Made by a program: the position numbers and the translations under genes. Shown here one piece after another: positions 10,201 to 17,611 of a stretch of 64,000 nt of DNA (positions within the stretch are counted from its first letter, which is position 1; the number at the start of each line of letters is the position of its first letter). The stretch is taken from contig NZ_CP030053.1 in the NCBI RefSeq assembly GCF_004114955.1, positions 4,340,001 to 4,404,000 on the forward strand, given 5' to 3'. Origin of the DNA: Bradyrhizobium guangzhouense (lineage in GTDB: Bacteria > Pseudomonadota > Alphaproteobacteria > Rhizobiales > Xanthobacteraceae). The notes below the pieces were generated by a model. It was not told the DNA's origin. It searched no databases and was given only the letters and a program-made list of their open reading frames with translations.

Positions 10201-10359
10201 GTCGGCGGCCTCATCGTCAGCCAGGCGCTGACGCTGTTTACCACCCCGGTGGTCTATCTCTATCTCGACAAGTTCTCGAACCTGTTCAGGGGCAGCTCGA
10301 CCGACGAGGAAGGGCACCAGACGTCGGCACACGGCGCCGTCAAGGAAGCCGCCGAGTAA
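7222..10359 (+). CDS. RND multidrug efflux permease (MdtB/MdtC-like, HAE1 family)
   Basis: Inner-membrane proton-driven trimeric pump of 1045 aa, the usual length. It has an N-terminal helix (SLLMAGILFVGLVAYPLLPVAPLPQVDFP) and two six-helix bundles, each following a large periplasmic loop. The conserved proton-relay aspartates are visible in helix 4 (GFVVDDAIVMLENI, about residue 405). A second hydrophobic cluster spans about residues 860-1015 (LILAALVVVYLILGILYESY, GIVKKNGIMMVDFA). The PLPQVDFPTIQI opening and the single-permease arrangement favour the MdtBC/heavy-drug branch over AcrB. It is co-transcribed with the adaptor through a 4-base overlap. Substrate range cannot be read from the sequence. 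Confidence 0.95.
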   Translation: MTEGGISAPFIRYPIGTSLLMAGILFVGLVAYPLLPVAPLPQVDFPTIQITANLPGGSPETMASSVAQPLERQFAQIPGIAQMTSTSYLGTASITIQFDLNRSIDGAANDVQGAINAAAGQLPKNLPSPPTYRKVNPADSPILLLSATSETLPLTSVSDAVDAQLAQQISQISGVAQVIIGGQQKPAIRVQIDPAKLVAKGLSLEDVRTQIAITTVDSPKGNIDGEKRAYTIYANDQLTQSKDWNDVIVAYRNGGPLRIRDIGQAVTGPEDAKQAAWANGKRGVFLVVFKQPGANVIETVDKIKAALPRLVAAIPPAIKIELMSDRTQTIRAAVEDVQFTLLLTIFLVVMVIFVFLRSFWATVIPTITVPLALLGACSLMWVFGYTLDNLSLMALTIAVGFVVDDAIVMLENISRYVEEGEAPMAAAFRGAKEIGFTIVSISISLVAVLIPLLLMGGIIGRLFREFAVVLAMTIFVSMIVSLTLTPMMASRFLRAHGEIQHGRFYQWSERAFDAMLRGYEHILDIALSWKRTTLVIFFATLALSVYLFVLIPKGFFPQQDNGLITATSEASQDISFAAMKERQEALAKIIQADPAVASVAMAIGGSGRAGNNGNLFITLKPRDQRDVSAQQVIGRLRPQLEKVPGARLYMQAAQDVRLGGRPTRTQFEFTLQDADLSELNEWAPKILAKMQTLPELRDVATDQQTQGTTVQLKINRDTASRYGIQPQLIDDTLYDAFGQRQVTQYFTQLNTYKVILEILPEMQGNLDSLNKLYLKSPLTGDQVPLSTFATWTTDPVRPLSISHQGQFPAITISFNLAQGVALGQATQSVQKAMADLGAPATLNSSFQGTAQAFQQSLGTVPLLILAALVVVYLILGILYESYIHPITILSTLPSAGVGALMILMAAGFDFSLIALIGIILLIGIVKKNGIMMVDFAIAAERDGKTPEESIRQAALLRFRPIMMTTMAALLGGVPLMLGHGTGAEIRQPLGYAMVGGLIVSQALTLFTTPVVYLYLDKFSNLFRGSSTDEEGHQTSAHGAVKEAAE

Positions 10360-10423
10360 GCTTGCGTCGCGGCGTCCGCGACGCTACAGCCAAGCCCTCG
10401 CTTCACGCCAACGCGGTCACGCC

Positions 10424-10987
10424 ATGCCCATGCAATCCAGACTTGTCGCCCTTGCCGCCGCTGTCTTGCTGTCGACGGGCGCCGCGTCTGCCCAGCAGGG
10501 CGCCAAGAAGAACGCGGTTCCCCCTGCCCCCGCCGCCCAGCAGGCGCCGGCCCAGCCGCAAGCCGAGGGCACGCCGCCGCAGCCCGGCTGGATCGCACGC
10601 TGCACCAGCGCGAGCCGCGACGCTCCGCTCGAATGCGCGATCGAGCAGAACGCAGTGCTGACCAAAACCGGCCAGACCATCGTGCTCGTCAACATTCGCA
10701 TCGCGCCCGACACTCGCACGCCGGTTGCGCTGCTGCAGCTGCCGCTCGGCCTCAATCTTCCGCTTGGCGCCAAGCTTCAGGTCGACGAAGGCAAGACGAT
10801 CGATCTGCAGATCCAGACCTGCGAGAACCGCGGCTGCTACGCCTCGACGCCGATCGCGCCCGACCTGCTCGCCGCCTTGCGCTCGGGCAAGCAGCTGAAG
10901 GTTTCCTTCCAGAACATGGCCAAGGAGACGATCGCGATCCCGATGCCGCTGAACGATTTCGCGGCGGCCTACGACAAGATCAAATAA
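10424..10987 (+). CDS. Invasion-associated locus B (IalB) family protein
   Basis: Exported protein of 187 aa. The N-terminus (MPMQSRLVALAAAVLLSTGAASAQ) is a Sec signal peptide with an ASA|Q cleavage site. A Pro/Ala/Gln spacer follows, then an IalB domain: WIARCTSASRDAPLECAIEQ, an LPLGLNLPLGAKLQVD core and a second cysteine pair (CENRGCYAS). The four cysteines probably form two disulfides in the periplasm. IalB proteins are common in Rhizobiales, including non-pathogens, and their molecular role is not settled. It starts 64 bp after the pump gene on the same strand and may be read from the same transcript, though no clear Shine-Dalgarno is seen. Confidence 0.88.
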   Translation: MPMQSRLVALAAAVLLSTGAASAQQGAKKNAVPPAPAAQQAPAQPQAEGTPPQPGWIARCTSASRDAPLECAIEQNAVLTKTGQTIVLVNIRIAPDTRTPVALLQLPLGLNLPLGAKLQVDEGKTIDLQIQTCENRGCYASTPIAPDLLAALRSGKQLKVSFQNMAKETIAIPMPLNDFAAAYDKIK

Positions 10988-11002
10988 GGCGTCTCGCCCC
11001 TC

Positions 11003-13291
11003 CTACTGCCGCGCCATCTGTGCGTCGCCGACGGCCTCGCCGTCGAGCGTCTGGTCGTTGTGCATGGTGACGGTGACGCGGAGCAATCGCCCCTCGAATT
11101 CGAAGGGCGACTCGTAATGGGACACCGGGCTGCCGCGGTCGCGGCCGATATCGAGTCCCGACCACGAGATCAGCGTATGGAAGCCGAGCTGGGTCTGAAG
11201 CGAGCCGGCCGGCTCGCCGTCGATCAGCAGCGTGTAGCCGGTGAAGCCGGTGCGCGCGCCCTTGGCTGGCGGCTCCTTGCGCACGAGGCGCTCGACATGA
11301 ACGCCAAGCCGCCGCGCGCCTGAGAGCACCTTGCGGTCGGAACGCACGATCTGATGGCTACCGCCGATGTTGAGATCGTGCACGAGATGGCCGTCGCTTA
11401 CGTAGAGGCTGTAACCTGACGTCGCGTCGCCGTGCGAGATCAGCACACCGCTGGCGCCCGCTTCGTCGATCTCGACATACGCCTCGATCGTATAGCTACG
11501 ACTGCGCACGTCGGGCGCAACGTCGGTCGGCACATGGCCCATTCCGTGGTGAAAGACGAAATGGTGGCGCGCGCCATGGAAACGTGCGGCATTCTCCGCA
11601 AAGCGCGGACCGAAGCGATCGTCGAGCGGCAGCACATTGTGCTTTTCGGCCTCGCCCCACCACGTCGCGATCATCTGCGCAAGTCGCTCGGGCTCCTTCA
11701 CAGCGAGATCGTCGGTCTCGGAGAAATCCTTGTCGAGATGGAACAGCTCCCATTTGTCGTTCTCGAACGGCGTACCCGGCGGATGGTAGGCGACCGCCTT
11801 CCAGCCGCCCTGCCAGAGGCCGCGATGGCCGAACATCTCGAAATATTGGGGCGAGCTCTTTGACGGCACGGAGGCATCCGTGATCGAGCGCGCGAAGCTC
11901 TCCCCTTCGAGCGGCATTTGCGGCAAGCCGCCGATCTCAGACGGCACCTCGATCCCGATCAGGTCGAGCAGCGTCGGCGTCAGGTCGCAGGCGTGCACGA
12001 ACTGGTGACGCAGCTCGCCCCTGGCTGCGATCCGCTTCGGCCAGCTGATAACGAAGGGATCGCGGATGCCGCCGCCATGGGTGTTCTGCTTGTAGCGGCG
12101 CAGCGGCGTGTTGGACGCCATGGCCCAGCCGTGCGGGAAATTGCTGTGGGTGTCGGGGCCGCCGATATCGTCGATGCGGGCGAGCTTCTCCGCGATCGGC
12201 TCCGGCTTGAAGTTGAACGGCCCCATCGCGTTGACGAAGCCGAGCGGTCCGCCCTCCTGGCTCGCGCCATTGTCGGACATCACGATGATCATGGTGTTGC
12301 TGCGAATGTCAGCGGTCTCGAGAAATGAGATCAGGCGGGCAAGATGGCGATCGGAATGGTCGAGCATGCCGGCGAAGGCGGCTTGCAACCGTGTGAACAC
12401 GCGGCGCTCGTCGGTGGAATGATCCTCCCAGGCCTTCACGCCATCGTTGCGCGGAGGCATCCGCGTCTGCTGCGTCACCAGCCCCATCGCCTTTTGCCGC
12501 GCCAGCCGCCGTTCGCGCTCGACATCCCAGCCGTGCACGAACTCGGCGTCGTAGCTGCGGATGATGTCGGCCGGGGCTTGGTGCGGCGCGTGGCACGCGC
12601 CGAGCGCGACCCAGGTCAGCCAAGGAATATCGGGCCGATCGGCCTGGTGATCACCGATGAAGCGGATCGCCTGGTCGATCAGATCCTCGGTCAGATGATA
12701 GCCGCCGGCATAGGTGCCTGGAGGATCGATATGCGTGTTGTCGGAGACGAGCTCGGGCGCGTACTGATCGGTCTCGGCATCGAGGAAGCCGTAGAACCGG
12801 TCAAAGCCACGCCCCAGTGGCCAGCCGTCGAACGGGCCGGTCGCGCCGCTCTCGGTCAGCGGCGTGACATGCCACTTGCCGATCATGTAGTTGCGATAGC
12901 CGTGCACGCGCAACATCTCTGCAAGCGTGCCCGCCTCGCGCGCGATCTTGCCGCGATAGCCGGGGTATCCGGAATCGAAATTGGCAAGGCACCCGACGCC
13001 GACCGAATGGTGGTTGCGCCCGGTGAGCAGCGCGGCACGCGTCGTCGAGCACATCGCGGTGGTGTGGAATCCGGAATAGCGCACGCCCTCCGCGGCGAGC
13101 TTGTCGATGGTCGGCGTCCTGATCGCAGACCCGTAGCAGCCGAAATCGGAGAAGCCGACATCATCGAACAGGACGACGAGGATATTCGGCGCGCCCTCGG
13201 GCGGCTTTACGGCCTCCGGCCACCAGGGTTTTGATTCCGCGACCGTCTTGCCGACGGTACCGCGGAACATCGTGCCGCCGCCTGCGCTCAT
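11003..13291 (-). CDS. Arylsulfatase (sulfatase family)
   Basis: Hydrolase of sulfate esters, 762 aa. The start at 13291 follows AGGGAG with good spacing. Metal-binding residues appear in NILVVLFDDVGFSDFGCYGS. The signature that carries the formylglycine precursor is CSTTRAALLTGR, so the usual proline of CxPxR is threonine here. Further conserved segments are the GKWH motif (YMIGKWHVTP) and MSDNGASQEGG. The C-terminal 160 residues form a beta-rich, concanavalin-like region (YTIEAYVEIDEAG, GYSLYVSDGHLVHDLNIGG). There is no signal peptide, so it is predicted cytoplasmic. It is divergent from the TetR gene with the CATAAT-N4-ATTATG repeat between them, which suggests local repression. The convergent IalB gene is separate. 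Confidence 0.93.
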   Translation of the reverse strand: MSAGGGTMFRGTVGKTVAESKPWWPEAVKPPEGAPNILVVLFDDVGFSDFGCYGSAIRTPTIDKLAAEGVRYSGFHTTAMCSTTRAALLTGRNHHSVGVGCLANFDSGYPGYRGKIAREAGTLAEMLRVHGYRNYMIGKWHVTPLTESGATGPFDGWPLGRGFDRFYGFLDAETDQYAPELVSDNTHIDPPGTYAGGYHLTEDLIDQAIRFIGDHQADRPDIPWLTWVALGACHAPHQAPADIIRSYDAEFVHGWDVERERRLARQKAMGLVTQQTRMPPRNDGVKAWEDHSTDERRVFTRLQAAFAGMLDHSDRHLARLISFLETADIRSNTMIIVMSDNGASQEGGPLGFVNAMGPFNFKPEPIAEKLARIDDIGGPDTHSNFPHGWAMASNTPLRRYKQNTHGGGIRDPFVISWPKRIAARGELRHQFVHACDLTPTLLDLIGIEVPSEIGGLPQMPLEGESFARSITDASVPSKSSPQYFEMFGHRGLWQGGWKAVAYHPPGTPFENDKWELFHLDKDFSETDDLAVKEPERLAQMIATWWGEAEKHNVLPLDDRFGPRFAENAARFHGARHHFVFHHGMGHVPTDVAPDVRSRSYTIEAYVEIDEAGASGVLISHGDATSGYSLYVSDGHLVHDLNIGGSHQIVRSDRKVLSGARRLGVHVERLVRKEPPAKGARTGFTGYTLLIDGEPAGSLQTQLGFHTLISWSGLDIGRDRGSPVSHYESPFEFEGRLLRVTVTMHNDQTLDGEAVGDAQMARQ

Positions 13292-13346
13292 GCCTTGCTC
13301 CCTGTCCGGCGGCTGCGGTTGACCCACAGCTCGTCTCGCCTTAAAA

Positions 13347-13362
13347 CATAATCCGAATTATG
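13347..13362. promoter_or_regulatory. CATAAT-CCGA-ATTATG operator between sulfatase and TetR genes
   Basis: Perfect 6-bp arms with a 4-bp centre, plus an overlapping TAATC/GATTA pair (13349-13366), in the only AT-rich patch of the 88-bp divergent spacer. Its position suits autoregulation by the adjacent TetR protein and control of the sulfatase gene. Confidence 0.55.
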
Positions 13363-13379
13363 ATTACTGTTTGACACGG

Positions 13380-14075
13380 ATGCAAGCACGAACCCGGCGA
13401 TCTTCCGAGGAGTCCGGCGATATCGACCTGCCGGGCGTGGCCCCGTCGCGCCAGAAGCGAAGCCGTGAGACGACCCTGGCGCTGCTGCGCGCTGGAGCTG
13501 ACATGCTGCGGACACGAAGCCTCGCCGAGCTCTCGATCGAGACGCTTTGCACCGAGGTTGGCGTCACCGTCGGCGCCTTCTACAGCCGCTTCGAGAGCAA
13601 GGAAGCTTATTTCAATGCGCTCATGGCGCTGGCGGCACGCGATGGGGAGCAGCGGCTCGGCGAGATCAAGCGCCCTTCGACCGAGACCGATCTCGGCGGC
13701 CTCTGCCAACTCGTCGTCAGCGGCATCATCGCCTGGATGCGCCACCATGAGGGCGTGCTGCGCGCCGCACTCCAGCATGACAGCACCCGTCCGGACAAAT
13801 GGACGCCGTTCAAGGCGCTGGCCAAGGCGACCACCGAGCGTGCCACCCCTCTCCTGCTGCACGCCATGGGCAATGCTCGGGCAGCCGCGAAGACGCGCGC
13901 CATCGCGTTCGGCCTGCAGGTGGTGCTGGGCACCCTGGTGAACGCCCTTCTGAATGATCCCGGGCCGCTGTCGCTTCGATCGAAAGAGATGGAGACGCGA
14001 CTCGCGAGCTGCCTGCTGCTGCTGCTCCAGGCGGATATGGTCAGCTCATCTTCCCCGCCGACGACAGCATCGTAA
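13380..14075 (+). CDS. TetR/AcrR family transcriptional regulator
   Basis: 231 aa. N-terminal helix-turn-helix at about residues 22-68: an RSRETTLALLRAGADML helix, then LAELSIETLCTEVGVTVGAFYSRFESKEAYFNAL, the classic TetR recognition helix. The C-terminal ligand and dimer domain is variable. An ATG at 13380 is used; a TTG three codons upstream is possible. It is divergent from the arylsulfatase gene and probably represses it from the palindrome between them. The ligand is unknown; a sulfate ester or its alcohol is only a guess from context. Confidence 0.9.
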   Translation: MQARTRRSSEESGDIDLPGVAPSRQKRSRETTLALLRAGADMLRTRSLAELSIETLCTEVGVTVGAFYSRFESKEAYFNALMALAARDGEQRLGEIKRPSTETDLGGLCQLVVSGIIAWMRHHEGVLRAALQHDSTRPDKWTPFKALAKATTERATPLLLHAMGNARAAAKTRAIAFGLQVVLGTLVNALLNDPGPLSLRSKEMETRLASCLLLLLQADMVSSSSPPTTAS

Positions 14076-14266
14076 AACCACATCGATCATGGTTTGCCGT
14101 CGAACGGCATGGGGCAGCGCTTGAGCCGTGGATCCGCCATGGCCTGGCCCTGACGGCGTCGCAGCTCTTCGGCTTGCGGGTGACGATCGAGGAGAAACTC
14201 GACCTCGTCCTCGGTCGCCGCGAGCGCCTGCTTCAGACGGCCCGCGCCCTATCGCCAAAAAGCAAA

Positions 14267-14294
14267 AGCCCCCGGCGGTTTCCCGCCGGGGGCT
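14267..14294 (-). terminator. Rho-independent terminator of the porin gene
   Basis: AGCCCCCGGCGG (14267-14278), TTTC, CCGCCGGGGGCT (14283-14294): a perfect 12-bp GC stem with a 4-base loop. On the minus strand it is followed by a T-rich tract (ttttgctttttgg). It begins 23 bases after the porin stop codon. Confidence 0.9.
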
Positions 14295-14316
14295 CTCGGA
14301 TGATCGAAAAGATCGA

Positions 14317-15882
14317 TCAGAAGTTGCGCTGAGCGCGGAGGAGCAGCGTGAGCGAGTTCTGGTCCTTCAGCTCATAGGTAGCAGCCGGCTTGGCGAAAGC
14401 AGAAACCGCGGTCGCCGGGCCAGAGATGGTGCCCGAGTACTTCTGGTCCAGATGGGTCCAGCTCAGGTCGGCCGTGAACGCCAGGTTCTTGACCGGGGTC
14501 CAGACGGTGTTGACACCGACGACGCCGATCGCGAAGTCCGGATTACACGTTGCAGTGGCGGTACCATAAGCTGCGGCGAAGTTGGCGCAGATCAGGCCCT
14601 TGCTCATCGTGCCGTAGCTCATCTGAGCATAGCCACCGTAGATGGCGCTCACCCAGTTCGGGTTCCAGTTGTGGTTGTAACCACCGCGGAAGCCCCAAGC
14701 CTTGGTCGTCTCGATGCTGGTGCCAGCGCCGAAGACGCCGTCAGAGATACCGGCGAAACCGACGCTCTGGTAAGCACCGATGCCGCTACCGCTGTACATC
14801 GAGAAGTTCTGCGGCCACGAGATGTTGCCGAAGACGTAGTGAGCTGCACCGTCAGCGTACACGGCCTGCATGTTGATCGAGTCGCCCGCACCGGTCGGGA
14901 TGTTCTTGATCGACAAGACGCCCTGCACAGCCCAGCCCCACTTCATGTCGGGGTGACCCGTGGTCTCGTTCGCGCCGTAGTAAGCGCTATTGAGCTCATG
15001 TGCGAGGGCCGCGATCTGGAACAGACCCCAAGCCTGGTCAACACGAACCTGACCGAGGATGTCGGGAGAACGCGTACCACCCCAATCGGGGGAACCGTAG
15101 ATGCCCTGAATGAGGGCCGCACCAGCAGCCGTGCTGGCCGGAGTGAGCGTAATCGCGCCCGTCGTGCTGCTGATGGAAGCGCTGCCGGCGAAGCCGCTCG
15201 CATTCCACAGGTTCGACTGACCGCCGCCGTTGCCGGTGCCCTGATCCTGGATCGACACCGAACCGGACACGCCCTGGCCGAAGTCAGCCGTGTAGGTGGC
15301 CTGGTTCACGCCGGTGACGAAGTTCGAACCGCCCGGAATGGTATCGGGACCGCCAGCCGGATAGCCCGTCCACGGTGCATCGAAGATCGAGACGGTGCGG
15401 CCGAAGGTGAAGCCAGCGAACTGGATGAACGCATGGTAGAGGCCGAGACCGGCGGTACCGCCCGAAAGCGTGGACGGGGTGCTGCCCGAGGCCGTCTGGG
15501 AATCAACCGAGAAGACCATGTCGGCGAAGGTGCGGACCACGCCGTATTCGGTCGCGGTGCGGGTATCGACCGTGAGGTCCATACGAGCGCGGCCGTAATA
15601 GTAGCTCGTCAGACGGTTGTTCGAGCCGCCGTTAAAGGTCGCGTTGCTGTTGCGGAAACCGTAGTCGTTGGCGCCGCCGAGAACCATGTCAGCACGGACG
15701 TAGCCACCCAGCTTGATGCAGGTGTCGGTGCCCGGCATGTAGTAGAAACCTGCACCGTACAGGGAGCAGATCTTCACGTATTCGACCGCCTTCGCCTTCA
15801 AGGGGAGATCGGCTGCTTGAGCTCCGCCCGCGGCGATCAGACCCGCCGCTGAGCCGAGCAAAAGGCTCTTAACCAACTTCAT
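14317..15882 (-). CDS. Outer-membrane porin (Rhizobiales porin family 2, Omp2b-like)
   Basis: General diffusion porin, 521 aa. The start at 15882 has GGAGG six bases ahead. The signal peptide (MKLVKSLLLGSAAGLIAAGG-AQA|ADLP) is followed by the family hallmark: KAVEYVKIC, a second Cys in DTCIKLGGYVRAD, and long Gly/Ser/Thr/Asn-rich beta strands with low charge. The C-terminus ends in the terminal Phe (LTLLLRAQRNF) required for outer-membrane insertion. A strong terminator follows and a 0.9-kb non-coding stretch precedes it, as for a highly expressed single gene. Pore selectivity is unknown. Confidence 0.95.
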   Translation of the reverse strand: MKLVKSLLLGSAAGLIAAGGAQAADLPLKAKAVEYVKICSLYGAGFYYMPGTDTCIKLGGYVRADMVLGGANDYGFRNSNATFNGGSNNRLTSYYYGRARMDLTVDTRTATEYGVVRTFADMVFSVDSQTASGSTPSTLSGGTAGLGLYHAFIQFAGFTFGRTVSIFDAPWTGYPAGGPDTIPGGSNFVTGVNQATYTADFGQGVSGSVSIQDQGTGNGGGQSNLWNASGFAGSASISSTTGAITLTPASTAAGAALIQGIYGSPDWGGTRSPDILGQVRVDQAWGLFQIAALAHELNSAYYGANETTGHPDMKWGWAVQGVLSIKNIPTGAGDSINMQAVYADGAAHYVFGNISWPQNFSMYSGSGIGAYQSVGFAGISDGVFGAGTSIETTKAWGFRGGYNHNWNPNWVSAIYGGYAQMSYGTMSKGLICANFAAAYGTATATCNPDFAIGVVGVNTVWTPVKNLAFTADLSWTHLDQKYSGTISGPATAVSAFAKPAATYELKDQNSLTLLLRAQRNF

Positions 15883-16805
15883 GTTAAACCTCCAAGTTGC
15901 TCTTCAGGGAAGGTCACTGACCCGAACGGCCAATTCCCCAACCCCCTTTAAATCACCGCTTTGGCCGCCTTCGCGTCTTCGGACACACCCGCATGAACGC
16001 GAGGGACTTAAGCGAAAGACCTAAACGGGACGACCTTGGGATGCCCCCCTCCGTCGCCCGATCACCATGATCGATGGCCGATGCACACGCAACATCCGAA
16101 CGGCCCCAAACACCCCCCAACAATTCGAATCCGGGCAGGTGTTGCACAAAAATCACGCAGCATTTTCCGAGCGAAGCCCGAGCAACTGATTGATTCAACT
16201 GCCTAAATTATCGATCACAGCTGCGTGACGCTCAAGGCAGCCGATGGAACTCGTCTCCGTGGGATTGGCAAGCCGATCCACGGAGAGCGAATTTCGGGGC
16301 TTGGAAAGGTCGAATCGGGCCGCGAGAAAACGAACGCTCGAAAGGCACTCTTGGGAACGAGCAAGGCTGAAACAAAAGCAAAATCTCAGCCGCTTTCGGC
16401 TGCCGATCCAAGCCAAAACCGCCAAGATTCTTTCCCGCGGCGGGCCGTGCTCGTTCCCCGGATCCCGACGATCGCTGGAACAGAGGTTACGCGCCGCCGA
16501 CGATCTCGATGAACGGAACACGCTGCTCTTCAAATCATCCAAAATCCGAAATCAACCGCCCGGGTCGCTCGCCGGCCTCGCTACATCTCTTCACCGCGGC
16601 AACGAAGATGATCTTTCTGCCGCGTCATGAAAGCTTCTCATCCCGTTCGCGTCTCGCGGACAAAATCACCAGCCTTCAAACGAGCCGCACTCTGCGAGGC
16701 GGATCGAGATCGAAGAATCCTTCGACGGGTGAACAGTCACAACGACGATCGTTCACAACGCAATGCGCTGTTGAACAGTGTTTGAAGAGAATGCTGCGCG
16801 CCTGC
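15883..16805. other. Long non-coding stretch upstream of the porin gene
   Basis: About 0.9 kb with no reading frame that looks protein-like: the candidate frames are Arg/Ser-rich, lack ribosome-binding sites and show no domain. The porin promoter should lie in the first 150-250 bases. An imperfect stem, CTCCGTGG (16255-16262) with CCACGGAG (16278-16285), could be part of a small RNA or leader. The central part is AT-richer than its surroundings. Nothing else is recognised. Confidence 0.4.
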
Positions 16806-17120
16806 TCATCGCAACGTCGGAGCGCGAGCGCCCCGATGCGGCGCGCGCGCGGCACCTGATGTCGTCGACTGCGCCCAATAGGGGTTGTTGAGGCACATCG
16901 CCGGCAAGCCTACCGCTGCCAATCGGCACGCGTCCCAGGACTCGTAGCTGCAGTCGATTTTGCTACTACCTCCCCACTCCCATTGCTGGAGGCAGACAGG
17001 AGACCGCGGATCGTATCGCTGGCCATTAGCGGGTGGCACCGCAACCATTGTGATGGAAAGCGCAACAGCCGAGACGATCGATCTCGCTGTCGCTCCATTC
17101 ACGAGGGCAGGACTGCACAC
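16806..17120 (-). CDS. DUF3551-type small exported protein
   Basis: 104 aa from a GTG at 17120 preceded by GGAG at 8 bases. The first in-frame ATG lies far upstream and would add an Arg/Ser-rich leader. The N-terminus (ARSIVSAVALSITMVAVPPANGQ) looks like a signal peptide. The core follows the DUF3551 pattern: an R-Y-D-x(4)-C opening, an internal D-C-S-Y-E-S-W-D-A-C-R, and C-L-N-N-P-Y-W near the end, giving four cysteines ending with an NPYW motif. The C-terminal 20 residues are basic and Ala-rich. DUF3551 proteins are short, abundant in Bradyrhizobium and functionally uncharacterised. The family call rests on the cysteine and NPY spacing. Confidence 0.6.
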   Translation of the reverse strand: MCSPALVNGATARSIVSAVALSITMVAVPPANGQRYDPRSPVCLQQWEWGGSSKIDCSYESWDACRLAAVGLPAMCLNNPYWAQSTTSGAARAPHRGARAPTLR

Positions 17121-17289
17121 GTCAAGAACTCCAAAAACAACATCGTGACATGATAACGCGCGCGAACTGCGCGGGGCATCCGCATAGTACGCCCCGATTT
17201 GGTCCGAGTGGAGCAAAGGTGAGGATTCTGTCGGGGAGCGTGCCGCGATCGACGGATCAATTGGCGATCCCGGTCGTGGATCTGACGCT

Positions 17290-17363
17290 TGGCTGGGGAA
17301 CCTGGATTCGAACCAAGACAAACAGAGTCAGAGTCTGTTGTGCTACCGTTACACCATTCCCCA
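17290..17363 (-). tRNA. tRNA-Gln (anticodon CUG)
   Basis: Full cloverleaf on the minus strand. Acceptor TGGGGAA pairs with TTCCCCA; D arm GTG/CAC with AACGGTAG; anticodon stem ACAGA/TCTGT with loop CTCTGAC, so the anticodon is CTG; T arm CTTGG/CCAGG with loop TTCGAAT. Discriminator G73 and an encoded CCA end at 17290. U1 and the CUG anticodon identify glutamine. No repeated copy of the 3' end (attachment site) is seen nearby. Confidence 0.97.
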
Positions 17364-17611
17364 ACGGAATAGCCGAACAAATTCAATATCTTACTGATTC
17401 GTCCGGCTGTGGCCGGCAGCGCGGTTTGCGCAAATCGCGGCTCAGGCGTGCAGCCTTCTACCCGCTCAGCCATAGGCTGGCAAGCGCGGCTGTGCACGGA
17501 TACGCTTGCTCAGCCGCCTCTCCCGCCGGGCCGCCAAAATCTCTAGATGTGCGCATCAATCGGTGACCGTGCCGGCCCCCGAACTGACTGCGAGACACCC
17601 TGGAGATTCCG

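Noticed and set aside
7942..10332. Long open frame on the strand opposite the efflux permease
   Set aside because: Antisense shadow of a well-supported RND gene; Asp/Arg/His-rich composition and no domain.
14087..14248. Open minus-strand segment just past the porin terminator, with a helical-looking sequence ending RCPMPFDGKP
   Set aside because: It begins right after a stop codon and has no start codon before an internal Met, so it would be at most a decayed fragment. Not strong enough to call.
14128..15852. Long open frame opposite the porin
   Set aside because: Antisense to a clear porin with signal peptide, RBS and terminator.
15953..16198. 81-codon frame upstream of the porin
   Set aside because: No ribosome-binding site, Arg/Ser-rich sequence, and it lies in the porin promoter zone.
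17290..17363. Possible integration site at tRNA-Gln
   Set aside because: No integrase and no repeated tRNA 3' end within the window.
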